DNA from: Sclerurus mexicanus | Taxonomy: Eukaryota > Chordata > Aves > Passeriformes > Furnariidae | Assembly: GCA_013396755.1 (NCBI GenBank) | Contig: VWZF01002383.1 | Location: forward strand, 240,462-304,461 | Direction of reading: 5' to 3' | Length of the DNA: 64,000 nt | Part shown: piece after piece, positions 1-12,328 of the stretch | Layout: every line of letters begins with the position of its first letter | Position numbering within the stretch: position 1 is the stretch's first letter | Notes under the pieces: model-generated | Databases searched by the model: none | What the model was told of the DNA's origin: nothing | The model's input: the letters and a program-made list of their open reading frames with translations, nothing else | Position numbers and translations under genes: made by a program

Positions 1-1473
1 CAATATTGGTTAGGTTTTAATGGACCTTGATGGAATAGTCCTTTTAGGTCTACACAAGGAGTGTGCAGGTGGCCTTGGGCCACCTTTCCTAGTGCAAGAA
101 GGGGCCATGGCTTAGATCCCAAGGAAAATGCTGGGAGAGAGCTTTGAACGGGCAGGCAAGCCCAGGGGCTGGATTAAGGCACTGCACAGACCGACAAGGG
201 AGAGGTGATGCTGCAGCCACACCTCCCGTGGCTCCTTTCAAGGCAGTCAGCCTTCATCTCACCACACTCATCTGCAGCAGGGCTCTGTGGCTGCAGCAGT
301 GAGTGCTTGCACCCTGCACCTAAATCCAGGCTGATATCCTCGCCTGGTGCGCTGCAGCTGCACTGACAGACAGACAGCTGCTCCTGGGCATCTTGACACT
401 GGGCATTTTCGTGACGTTTTTGTCCCTTTGTAGTTTTGGCCTGTGCTGGCACAATCCAGGCGTGCACTGAGGTAGCTGTGTGTGACATGAGGAGACAGAA
501 TTCTTCACCTTGACCATTATAACATTTTGACTTTTCACTCAGACCCTCTCCTTACTCAGGATGTGCCAGGCTTTATTTGTTGGTGTCTCTTCAATAATCC
601 TCCTCTGAAGGCAGTTTATGAAGAGGCCATTCCTAAGGTGGTTCATGAATTTTAGCAAAGGGGTGCCCCTTACAGATAACTGTTATATGTTACTGCCTTT
701 GCATGGAACACTAAAGGAGTATCAACAGGGATGACGTGACTGCATGTGAAATTTTGTAGGGCTCAACATGGAGCTCATGAAAGCATCTGAAATAACACAC
801 AAAATGAGTCTAGAAACCCCCTCCACACCCCCCTCCAAATTTTGGTGCTTGTATATCTTGAGAGAAATGTTAGAAGTCATTTTCCAAGGGAGCATACCAA
901 GAATATAAAGATACATATTCAGCCTTCTGCCAGGTTGTCTCTTCAGACTTGTGTAAATGTGTCAATGCCCATATGTATTTGAGACACATAAATATCACCA
1001 ACTAAGCTCTCTGTGGATGTACCAAATCACCTCCAAGAGCAGACTAAATGGATTAGGTCCATAATGTGCTGGAAATAACTCTCTTTCTCTCTCAGTAGTA
1101 TTAGTTAGCCTGAGCACTACAACAGATTACCATAGCTAGAGCGGTAATAGAGGGTGAGGGTCTGTCTGCACTCCACAGGGCAACCTGCTCCCATTACTGC
1201 TCCAAGTTCTCATGGCAATAAGATTCAGCATTAAATCAGGGTTAAAATATAGAAGAAATTGCAGAAAATAACATAGAAAATCTAGCCAAGAATTTTTTGT
1301 TACTATTACAAAGAATACCCTTTTCATCAAAGCTTTTCTATTAGTTTCTAGAATACAATAAAACTCTATTAAGCTGTGTCAGTCTTAGCATGCTGAAGCA
1401 ACTGGGAAATGTTTTGCATGCTTTTCTGCTAATCAGGGAATTCTCTATTCTCTTTGTCACAGTGTCACGTAGT
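1..1473. other. Unique non-coding sequence, no gene seen
   Basis: No repeat family, RNA gene or exon is recognisable here. The first 550 bases are less AT-rich than the rest and hold two overlapping minus-strand open frames of 72 and 104 codons. Neither has a recognisable domain or a convincing splice-site context, so I take them as chance frames. Confidence 0.6.
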
Positions 1474-1574
1474 GGATTTTTTTTGTTGTGTGTGGTTTTT
1501 TGGTTGTTGTTGAGTTTTTTTTTGGTTTGGGTTTTTTTTTCAGGGTTTTTATTGTTTATTGGGGTTTTTTTTGG
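1474..1574. repeat. T/G-rich low-complexity tract
   Basis: About 100 bases made almost entirely of runs of T broken by G, GG and GGG. It is the first of four such tracts on the + strand, with an A/C counterpart at 12.26 kb. A 95-codon frame running through it (1390-1677) is an artefact of the low complexity: its residues are nearly all F, L, V, G and W. Confidence 0.85.
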
Positions 1575-4500
1575 ATGCAAGGATGTACCGCTGGCAGGTT
1601 GTTACAGAATTGAAACCTATTGCCATTTGCAGAGGAGCAGTTCTTTATATTGTGCAGTGAAACACACAGGTATTTAGCCTGAGGAGGTGGAAATCTAAGT
1701 AAGCAGGAGCCAGACATTTATCAGCATGCATGCACTTTTATATTTCCATCTACATATGCTAAAGTTAGTTACTCTGCAACTCACTGGTTTTGCATCTGAG
1801 CAGAGAAGGGAGTGATAATGAAAAAAATAACTATTTTAGAAGCTGACATGACCACTTAAATTCAGTTTTAAATTCATGCCTATTTTTGGAGCTGTAAGAT
1901 ATGGACACTTCAAATGTAAATCACTGCCACTTGAGCACAGCTCAGGAGAAATATTTCTGAGTTATTTGCTCTGTTTCTCTCTCAAATAGGCTGAAAGAAA
2001 AAAGAGTGAGTTTTGTGATTATGAGGTTTCTTACTTGTTCATCTCATAATATAGACAAGTTTTCAGTCTTTGGGAAAAGACTGATTTTACAGGATCATTC
2101 TAATCTTTCATGATGTTTAAAAGGCATCTTCTTGCTTACTAAATCTCTTTCAGTGTTATGATTTCAAAGTATTCACTATATATTCCTAAAAATATTAATG
2201 GTGTAGTTTGTAGTATGTTATTAACTCTTGGGTTGGTTTCATTGTTTGGAGGTGGTTCTGGGAGGTATTTCCAAAGTAACACTGCTAACTTGTCCTTTCA
2301 CGTTGGATACCTTTACATGATGCTAGCATATAGTTGGGGTAAAGCGTGGGTCTGTGCATTTCTATCATAGTTTACAATAAAATAGGCTGCTTTCCTTCAA
2401 AATATCCTATAGGAAGAGTCTTATTTTCAATCTACAAGTCTATAGGCTTTAGCTATGTACTGATACCAGGCTGTAACAACCAGCGAAGGTGAAGAGGGAA
2501 GGGGAGAAAGACCTCCTGATACAACATGTGGGAGAACCAGTCTTGATTTGTACAAGCAGTTTATGTCTACACATATAAAACAGTCTGTGTTCACAGCATC
2601 AAATGCCTATGGGGAGCTTTCCAAAATGAGTCAGCACTATCCAAATTGCCAGCCATTTTAGGTGGCTGTGATCCATGCTGGCTCCTGAACTGTACCTGGG
2701 GCTATTGGGTACCAGCTGGCCCAGGCCAGAATCATACCTGAGACCCTTCTAACAGTTTGGCAATTGAGGTGAAAAGGACTGTCTTAAAAGCAACCCGGTA
2801 CTGCTTTAATTTGCAGGCAAACCCCCATAAGTCTGGAAAAAACCTCTTTCACCAGTTGTGTTCCAAATAACAAGTGTTTGCCTATTGCAGCTAATGCACA
2901 GTAACAAAATATAATTCTCTGCTCTCTGGAGCAGTCACAAACACCACATCTGAATCTGTCCCACTGGTATTGGTACTCAAGGCCATCTCTGATCTTGAGA
3001 GGTAGCTAAATAAGAAGAACAGGAATCAGTAAGAATGTCACAATGCTGTTACTAGTTTGGGACCAGAGTGCATCTCTGGAGCTGTGGTACCTCACAGTCA
3101 TTTGCTTTAATGAGCCTTTTCACTGTTCTCATCATGTAAAGCTGCCTTAAGCAGCTTAAAATGTACTTGGTATTGGGATACGCTTTGGACTTCTTCCAAA
3201 TGTGCAAAAGTACAATTCCTAGTTCTTAAGCTTGGCAGAATTCTGGCTACTTGAAACTGGCAGGGCAATACAAAATGCTTTTAATGTCAGTGACAGCCAG
3301 GCTGAATGCCTTTGTTTTGTCATTAACTCTCTGGGCACAGACTCAGACATTATGTTTATTTTAAAGTCAGCGAACCCTTGTAGGAATCATTAAATAATTT
3401 CTTTAAATTGTGGTATAAAAATTATACGTTGTTATAATGCTTCAAGCAATAACTGTTTCCAGGGAAATTACCTGAAGATATTTCCCTTATTTCTCTTATT
3501 ATTCATTCATTTATCTTATTATTCACATCCTCTTGTGGATTTGCTGACACCAGCACAGTTGTACACAGCTGATTTATGGCCTTTTGTGGGGGGGTTGATT
3601 TATCAGTTTCATCCCATACTTTGAATTACAATGAAACAATAAAATGAGCAGAAAGTAGCTATTATACCTACAAATTCAAAGATGTCAGCTCATTATGGAA
3701 ATTTTGGCAAAGAAATGAAATAACCTTCCTATGTCCCAGGGATGGCTTAACCTGGAAGAGAGGAAGGGATTGTATGCATGTAGGAATCTCCTACACTTTG
3801 ACAGCTTTTCCTTAGATAAACCATCAAACATCCACCTGTGTTTTCAACCCACCCCAGAGAGTTCAACACACACAATTTCAATTTAATGTAATAAATACGG
3901 TCTGACAAGTTACCAGATGGCCCCAGCATCACTTCAGGTACTTTTAACATTTCAGAGCTCTGGGCCTGTTTGCCTCAGATCCAAGAACTGTTCCTTGGTC
4001 TTCTCTTTCTTTGGTGTAGACAAGTACAAGGAGAGTCCAGAAGCAGCTGGTCCTGAATCACAGACATTTCCTGGGAAGTAAGAAGAATGCAGTCCACCAC
4101 TAAATGACACAGCTGTGTTTTAAGCATATTTTCATTATCATTGTAAAAGGTATGGTGATAAAACACTTGGCAGATTTTTCATCTACCATAAAAAGTGCAG
4201 CTTTAAATGTCAGCAACGGTTGGGCAGTGAGAGCCAGCATTATAATCTTGTGTGATGGACTGATCTGGGAATTAGGACTGAGCAGCATGTTGCTGGTGGT
4301 GGTGGGGAAGCTGTTTTGGGAAGGTGACTTTCACCTTGCAGAAGACTATAGAGTCCACGTGGTCATGCAGTCATGTACAAAGTTTGCACTACAGCAGAAC
4401 AGTTAAAATCCAGGTTACTGTAGCATATGGTAAACAAAACCAAAGCAAACCTCTGTAGCTAAGTATGACCTAAGATGGTGCTTCTAGGAAGGCTGGTGGA

Positions 4501-6079
4501 ATAGTGCTGTCTGTAAGACTGGGCCATTTGGCACTTTCAAAGCATGTCAGACTGTATGAAGATAGCCAGGCACTTCACCATATGCAGTAAGAATCAAAAA
4601 TAAAACAAGCTGTGGTGTCTAGCAACTGGTATGTCACAGATAAGTAAAAACAGCTGAACTAAAATTGTAACTATTGACATAAGAGACAGATAACTGCCTT
4701 AGGCCAGATGGTGAATGCAGATTGGCATAGCTTTACTGGGTGAGTGATTTTGTGCTCATTGATCCCAGCAGATGTACTGAACCTGAAAGTTCACTGACTG
4801 AACAGGGGTGGGCTGGCTGTAAGTTATACAAAATCAGAAGTAGCAACAAGGCATCTTGTGGCAATGTGCAGATTCCTCAAAAGTGACATAGTGGCATAGT
4901 TTTCCCTACAGACTTCCTTGATGCTTTCACAAAATACTGTTTTTATCTGGCTTTTTCAGTGTAAATGAGACATCTCTATTGGGAAATGACATCTGAGCTG
5001 CCCACTGAGGCACTGGGCAGCATTTCTGCTTTGTAAGATCCTTGTCTGTGAAGATACCCGAGCCTTTACAAACTGAATTCCAAGCCCTCAGTAGCTGCAA
5101 GGTGGATGGCTGGTGATGAGAAAGGGCTCAGGAGTATCAATCCTTTCCCTCCCTCAGCTGGGCACAGCTACTGCCCGTGCTGCCTCCTTCCAGCCTGCCC
5201 ATGACAGCACAGCCAGCCTTTGGGCTAGCATGTACTTCTGTATCTGCAGCAATATGCTGAGAAAAATTCAGAGGATGTGACCTGGAGTTCACTTCTGAAG
5301 AGCAAACAAGAGAGGTTAGATCATGCTCACAGGCAAGCAGCTGGAACAGCTGACACCAGCACAGCAAAGCTGCGTGGCATCGTGGTCCTGCAACCCTTTC
5401 CCTTTAGGTTTCACTGATTGCAGTTGAGAGGCCGCCCCACAGACCAGAAACCTTTCACAGCACAGTCAGATCCATCCTCATACCAAGGCAGCTTCCCAAC
5501 TGCTCTCCAAGCTTGCAAAGTCATTTCAATCAATTTGGTTCAGTTTTATATATCCTCACTCTATGTGTCCATACATGTGTAGTCCTCAGTGGTCCCCTAT
5601 GTGCCTGCTCAATCCAGCTGCCAAAATGAACCTTACTGCTCCCTTCAGCCAACATGCTGGGATAGTTTGGGTTAGTAATATTTATACAAAAATTGCACTT
5701 GGTGTGTGTTATTTTTTTGCTGAAATGATTTCCTTTGCATAATTCACATTGCAGCCTTGCTAACATGTGAACTGCCTTAATTGAAATGGCAGCAAATTAC
5801 TCCATAGTAGCCAAGCCAAGTGTTCATAGATGACAACCTCTTCAGCCAGGATCTCAGGAAAAATGGATATATACACATCATTCTGCATGGGGGTTTTTGC
5901 AACTGAAGAGGAAAAGTCTCATTTCACTTTTCTCATTGGTATCACTTTAGCTTCAGATAATTATCCTTGATTGCTGTTTGTGGTAAGTTAGAAAGAAAGG
6001 ATTTCCATAGGCAGAATATCTCCCACTTAAAAAATCAAGCATCTGGCTTTTCTAGTGTTTTAATATATCTTATGTGTAT
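1575..6079. other. Unique AT-rich non-coding sequence
   Basis: No element is recognised. Open frames up to 100 codons (for example 4104-4406 on +) lack recognisable domains, and their overlapping frames on the other strand are equally good, as expected for chance. A modestly GC-richer patch lies near 5130-5400. Confidence 0.55.
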
Positions 6080-6160
6080 AGAAATATACATACTCATGCA
6101 TATATATATATATATATATACAAATATATGTATATACACATATATGCACACATACTCACA
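6080..6160. repeat. TA/CA compound microsatellite
   Basis: A pure TA run of about 20 bases at 6100-6120 is flanked by degenerate TA/CA/TG repeats on both sides. It is a typical decayed dinucleotide array. Confidence 0.9.
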
Positions 6161-6179
6161 GACATAGAGGTCCACTTAT

Positions 6180-6202
6180 TCTTTTTTTTTCTTTTTTTTT
6201 TC
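6180..6202. repeat. Poly-pyrimidine (T) tract
   Basis: Two runs of T of about ten bases separated by single C residues. It is followed by an AG at 6209-6210 that mimics a 3' splice site, but no credible exon follows. Confidence 0.8.
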
Positions 6203-7997
6203 AATTTTAGCATTGTAAGTTAGTTCTGTATCTTTTTTCCTTTAGGTAATTTTTATCATCTCCTTAGAACAAGAAATTAAATGTCACTATAATTAAAACT
6301 TTTAAAAGTCAACCGACTTTTCTGCCAATAAAGAAAATAACAAACAATTTAGACTTGAGGGGGAGACCAGGTAAAAAGAAGCAGCAAAATATCAGAATAT
6401 CTCAGTCCTGTCACAGTTTATCTGACTTTCCAGCTGTTTTCCACAGACTTTTCTCTCAGCAGTAAAGTGGTACCCATAGTGATGGTGCTTATGTAGCCCT
6501 GCAGAAGCTTTTTTAGTCTCAGCATCCTTACTCAGCTTTGCTTCAGTGACTTGAGTTACTACACTGACTATTCAGTGCAGAAAATTAAAAAAAAGAAAAA
6601 AATAAAGCAAGAAAACCCCACAGGAAGAATGGATTAGACAAGTTATTTGTTTTAGATTCTGACATTTAAAAAAGGTGGTCTCTAGTGACCCTATAAATTA
6701 AACAAGTTTGGGGTTTTTTCCCCTGAGTGCCTTTGAATTCTTAGTTTATGAAGGTTTGAACATTCTTTTACAGTTTCAGTGCTGTCATCAGCTCTCTTCT
6801 AAGCGAGATCATAATGTTTGTTTTATTACTAGCTATCTGTACCAATGATGACAACATTCCATAGTATTTTAGATCAGTGACAGAAAATATGTGGTGACAA
6901 GCTGGCAATTAAAGAGTGCGCTACCTTTAGACATTTCCTATGAAAGGTGATTTTGACTTTTCTTCCTTTGAAATGTACTATATAATGCAATGTCTGCTGA
7001 ATAGTACAAATGTTACTATTTGAAAGCATTGGTGAGATACTGATCAAGGAAAGAGGTTATATTTTAAATAAATAGCTGTGTTTTCAATTTATTCTGGAAA
7101 CACTGAATGTTAATGTTAAAGCTGCAATTATTTAATTCATGAGAGGATCCAAAGCCACAACCATATAAATGTTTCATCATTTAAACAGAGCAACTCATCT
7201 CCTTTTCAATTGCTTGTAAGTTGGAAAAAGAACCCGCCACCACTCCACCATCACTGTCTGATTGGACTGCGTGAATGAGCTGGTAGGTTTGAGTAGTCAA
7301 AACATATTCAAGAACAAAGCTGAATATTTTGGAGGAGCAGATCTGATAATCCCAGTGGCCAGATAAACTGTAAGGAAAGTTTCTTCTTCAGGCAGTTAGC
7401 ACTTGCCATATGTTCTCAAGCATAAAGCAAAATGTGCTCTTATAAATGTGTCCTATGGAACAATTGCAGACATTCTTATTATGTGGAACCAACTCTTCTG
7501 TGAATTGCTAAACTCCTGTTATTAGCATTATCCTGTGACAGGAAATTCAAGAGCTGTATGCTATGTGAGAAGTATTTCCCTTTAGCCTTTCCATTTCATT
7601 TAATGTTGTCTTGTTCATCTTCTGAGAAAGGGCAGATGAGAGTCCTTTGAATTACCTTCTCTGGATCACTCGTTACAATAGGCAGAGGTGATACAGATTC
7701 TTATTATTAAGTTTGGTATTTCCCATTACAATACCCTGTTTTCAGTTGCTTTTAACTTTGTCAGATGTGAGCGCTTCAGGCTGTAAATGTAAGTGCTATG
7801 TGCCTACCCTCAGATGAATTTTTTTTTCAAAGCGTTCAGGCAAAGCAGATTAGCCACTTCTAAGAATGAAGAAAACAACTTGGGGGGCGGGGTTAGGCAT
7901 CTGTTTTTCAGTGTTAAGAAAACCACCATGATGCAATTTTGTTTATTCAGCTATAATCCAGGCCCTCTGGCTTAGGGTCTTCAGAACTCTGGGCTTA

Positions 7998-8492
7998 ATG
8001 AGTTCCTCCTCCTTTGAATATTCACCCTGTAAGAGCTGCTCTGTGCAGCCAGTTGTCCCAGTCCCCATGTGTCCTTCCCTGTGGAGTGACAGGGACGTTC
8101 ACCCCCTTGCAGACCCCAGCTCAGCCTGGTCAGAGTCAGGGATGGGAAACATCAATGTGGGGACACCGAGCCTGCAACGGGGAGAAGGGAGGAGAAAGTC
8201 AGGTCACGAAGAAATGGGAACTAACTATGTAAGGAGACTGGGCACTAGGAGGAATCAGACTCCCCTACAGTATGAGAGAAGGCTGAAGACCTCAGCTTCA
8301 TCCATCTCGTGCTTCCAACCAGCAGGTGAGGGACAAGGGCCAGGGTGTCCCAGTCCAGCTGTGGTGACATATGTAGGGCAGGGGTCAGTCCAGGAGCTGC
8401 AGTTGAGTTGTCTGCAGGTAATCCAACCCCAGCACCCCACTGTGATGGAAACAATACCATGTGAACGAATAAAATGCAAAAATGGAAATTAA
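7998..8492 (+). other. Unrecognised 164-codon open frame with an exon-like core
   Basis: This is the longest + strand frame in the window, from ATG 7998 to the stop ending at 8492. Within it, 8113-8325 is bounded by an acceptor-like CCCCCTTGCAG and a CAG|GTGAGG donor. The 213-nt interval is a multiple of three and has the same phase at both ends, which is what a cassette exon would look like. The predicted peptide is rich in S, G, P and Q, with no domain, signal peptide or membrane segment that I recognise. The patch is GC-richer than its surroundings, which by itself lengthens chance open frames. I think it is more likely non-coding than coding. Confidence 0.15.
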
Positions 8493-9405
8493 GTACTTCA
8501 GAGCAAAGGAATACCAGAGTTGAGTTTGCCAGTGCAGAGTAATTACATCTTTCTTGGGCACTCTATTTTCAAGTCTTCTATTATACAGTCATTTATTGTT
8601 TCTGCTAAATGTCACCTCCTAAGTCAAAACACAGAATTGAACTTCTTAAGGGATAAATATTGGACATGTAGTAGAAAATCTGACTCCTGGTAAGATCTCA
8701 GCACCATTTACTAAAGATGGTGGGAGGAGTTGCAGGGTTTGTTAGAGGAAAAAGTTAAGTGATGCTGTGGAGGATCAGCTACAATCATTGTGTCTGCCAC
8801 TGTGCTCCTGTGCAATCAAGGCCTGTGCTGAGCTCTTCATATATGGTCAAAAATGTTCCTAATTTTCTGTGACATGTGATATGAGATACTGGGATGAGGT
8901 CTATCAAAGCACAGAACACTCATATTTGCTGCTAGAGTTAGAATTTTCTGTATAATGATCTGAAAAAAATTAGGTCTAAAGTATCTCTAATGGGGTACTC
9001 AAAATTAATGCATTTTTTAAAAAAACTCTAATAGCTGTGTCTCCCTTTGCAAAGTGGATCCCTAATTATTTGCTGGGTATGTAAAAAAGAATACAAGTCA
9101 TTAACCAATCTAAAATCAATAGGTATCGTGGGAAAAATGAACAATTCTGCCTCCAGTTTGTAGCTTCATTAGCCTCCAGGAGGTAAAATATGGATACAAA
9201 ACATAAGGAAGGAGAGCAAAATATAGCCATAAAGACCTACTAAATCTGTTCTAAAATAGATAAGGTGCCTAGGAAAAAACAGTATCATGTAATTACCAGT
9301 GGTGGTTATGCCTACACTGGGATTGGTCCTGTAAAAGCAGTCAAACAAGTGCTCCGCTATTGCCTCTTTGAAAATAAGAGACTCAGTCTCCACAGTTGGC
9401 CTTAC

Positions 9406-9468
9406 CTGGAAATCACAGCACTGTGATTTTAATGAGCCATTCTTGAACGATCCCAGTTCGTGACCTAC
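9406..9468 (-). other. Exon-like segment, 63 nt, minus strand
   Basis: Read on the minus strand, the segment ends in a CAG|GTAAGG donor and begins after a TTTCAACAG acceptor-like site. It is exactly 21 codons, open in phase 0 at both ends, and contains the small inverted repeat at 9410-9429. The acceptor polypyrimidine tract is weak. The peptide is not recognised and no neighbouring exon is evident. Confidence 0.15.
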
Positions 9469-11180
9469 CTGTTGAAACAGTCACCAAAGTGAATATTCCA
9501 GAAAAAGCAGCACTGCTTCTTTACAGCCCCAGTTACCTCACTGTGGCATTGATACTCGCTGACCTGCTTAGTGCTCTGGTCCCTTTTCTGATAAATCCGT
9601 CTATATGGAACCATAAAAAAACGGTGATCAGATAAACGTAAATTTTCACAACAATTTTTTTCTTCCCTCAAAATACCGAGACAAATAATTGAATACTACT
9701 TTGGCTTGAAAAAACTGGAGGGGAGGGGTGAGTGGGAGAAGGAAGACAATTTAAGCACGGTCTTCTGGTTCTTCTCCAGATTAGACATCTGCATTAAAAA
9801 CCTGGAGTAAAAGCATTTCTTATTTTTTGAGGCCCTTGACTGTCCTGGTTTTGTCAGGAAAGTGGGATGGTTCTCAGAAAGAGGAAACAAGAATGTTGTC
9901 TTCTATAAACAAATTTCAGAACAGCTTCTTGGGTTTAGTAATAGTTCATTTGCTAGCATAGCATCAAAGTATATTGTGAGTTCATTGCACTGAGAGAGGT
10001 AATGGAATCTTAATCTTACAATAAACTGCATCTGATTACATCTCAGATCACATGTGTAGATGTGACGGACAAAACAGCTCCAGCACTGTACTCGTACCAA
10101 AGAGCTTCCACCTCCATGAAACTTAATGAAATCCGTCTAGTTATCGTATTACAAAAAGAATAATTTCTTTAGAATATGGACACAGTATTGGCAAGGTTTT
10201 TTCACCACAGCATGGAAAATATGGCACATTTTGGCAATGATGTCTGATGGCTCCTGACTACTCCAGACACAGTGGCACAATGCTTCTGAGACATTTCTAA
10301 GGCTCCAGTGTGTGAGGTCTGAACAACCTTGCCTATCTCTGGGACAAGATGACTTGCAAACACTGCATTATAGATAAGATATGTGGTTTCTGGGAAGTTA
10401 AAATGTACCCAATGCCAGGCCATCAACAAAATCTGTTTCTCATATAACACGCAGGCAATGACTGCCTTTCTCCACCCAACACTGGGCAGCTGTTGACTCC
10501 AAGTTTCTTGGTTCAAAATTTCTTCAGAATTAATAGGATGGATGGGATTCTCCAGTTGAATGAATGAAAAGACTGACTGCCTCTAGGCAGTAGAGAGAAA
10601 TGCAGCAGGATAAAATGTGTCTGACTCGCTTTAGATGTCTGTTTACGATGTGATGACTCATGCCCTAGAAATGCCTGCTTCTCCATTGACTGCAAAAGAA
10701 GGCTAGGGATTCACAAGGATCATTGGGTTCCTAAAGTCAGGAACGCCCCTGAACAGCCAGTTCTCACCCCCTGGACTTCCCTTTACTCACCATGGATGCT
10801 TGAGCACCAGTGGCTGAGGGTTTGAGTAGGTCTTACTGTGTGTAAATGTGCCACAGATCAAGGAAGCTGAAGAAGCTGCACACACCTGCAGTTAAGTGAG
10901 ATGAAACTCACCATGGAAGATACTGCATTTCCTCCCCCTAATAGGCACAGTGAACAACAAACATATGTGCTACACTATGTTATACAGGGAGGGAATATAT
11001 TCCTTACAGCACCTTACAGGTAGTCTTGATGGCAGAGCTACAAGGATAAGAGACTCCCCACAAATGTGGGCAGAAGTATTGTTTTCAAGCTGAGCCAGGC
11101 TCAGGAAACACAGGAAAGTAGTTGGGAATGGCCCCTATGGAATGAGTGTGAGTAAAGAACCTGCTTTGACTACACTGAGT

Positions 11181-11224
11181 TATAGACTAGTTTGGGTTGG
11201 AAGGGACCTTTGGCTCCACCTGTA
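11181..11224 (-). mobile_element. CR1 LINE 3'-end fragment
   Basis: The motif TTTGGGTTGGAAGGGACCTTT, preceded by a TATAGACTAG-like lead, is the reverse complement of the conserved CR1 3' end. Only about 45 bases remain recognisable, with no coding part. Confidence 0.75.
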
Positions 11225-12258
11225 CTTCCATTTACAATGTTGTATCTAAAGGTAATGCATCACATTTTATAACTGATCATGCAGAAAGGTCTGTGTTATT
11301 CAGAATTTCATCATTATGATTTTCAGTCACAAAAGACATTGTCTCTCAGCTTGATGAAGGACTCTTTGGAGTGGCTTAATGCAGAATAAATAGTAGTTAT
11401 AATGGGAAGAATATCAGGAAGTGAATAGTAATTGCACTCATCTGTTCATGATTAAAAACGATATATTAAAAATCATGCAATGCTTAAGATAATTTAAGAG
11501 GGTATTCATTTTAGTGGGGTGAATTATATGAGTCCAGACAAACACATTCTAATCTATGCCTAGAAAATAAAATGCATTTTTGGTAAAGAAACCAATTTAT
11601 AATTTGAAAAACATATTTTCTGCACCATTTAAGAAGCAGTAGGAGTCCAATTGAAACACTGCTTTGAATGAAAAACTTCTACAGTGTCTATTCAGAGGTT
11701 CTAAATGGCAATAAATAGAGTTGTTGTAAACAATCTCTTATCCATATATAAAAGTGGTAAAGGACTATTATAGCTGAATCAATGTTCTCTTTAAGGGGAT
11801 GGGGCAATTTGTGGGCAGTATTTAAGAGCTGCAATTCCTATAACTGTAGATGCACTGGTATTCAGTGAAATTCTTCCAGTCAGCACAGAATACAGAGGCT
11901 TAATGGGACATTGTTAGGGTTAATGCACTATGAAGTGGTAAGTTTTTAACCTGTGAGACATCTGTAGGAACAGGACTCTGAGTACTTTATCTGGGCTGTA
12001 GACCATAAAAGGTGAAACCAGGACAAGCATAAGAGGAGGCTGGGAAAACTCTACATGTGCTTTTAGAGAGTAAAAAAGATCCTTGTGGTAAGATCAATGG
12101 AGAGAAATAGGGGCATCAAAGAAATAGGAAATAATAAAATTTTAAAAGCATTTGAATCAAGGAAATGATGACATTAGCAACAACTCTTCAGCTAGCAATC
12201 AAGTAAGCTTAGAGACCATCCAACATATATTTTGTAAATAAATGCAGGGACCCTACTG
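11225..12258. other. Unique AT-rich non-coding sequence
   Basis: AT-rich sequence with scattered TATAAA and ATTAA motifs. No gene or repeat is recognised. Confidence 0.55.
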
Positions 12259-12328
12259 AAAAAAACCCAAACCCAACAAACAAACAACAACACAAACAAA
12301 CAAATAAAAAACCACAAAAAAACCCCCA
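12259..12328. repeat. A/C-rich low-complexity tract
   Basis: A CAAA/AACCC-rich run of about 70 bases, the reverse complement in composition of the T/G tracts at 1.5, 48.4, 53.8 and 63.5 kb. Confidence 0.85.

Larger units (their letters stand above)
6203..11180. other. Unique AT-rich non-coding sequence
   Basis: Mostly AT-rich, with a GC-richer patch at about 8000-8460 that carries the longest forward open frame of the window (described separately). No mobile element is recognised between 6.2 and 11.18 kb. Confidence 0.5.

Noticed and set aside
6180..6215. Polypyrimidine-AG followed at once by GTAAGT
   Set aside because: It mimics both splice sites, but only about four bases lie between them, which is not a credible exon. 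The T runs are ordinary low complexity.
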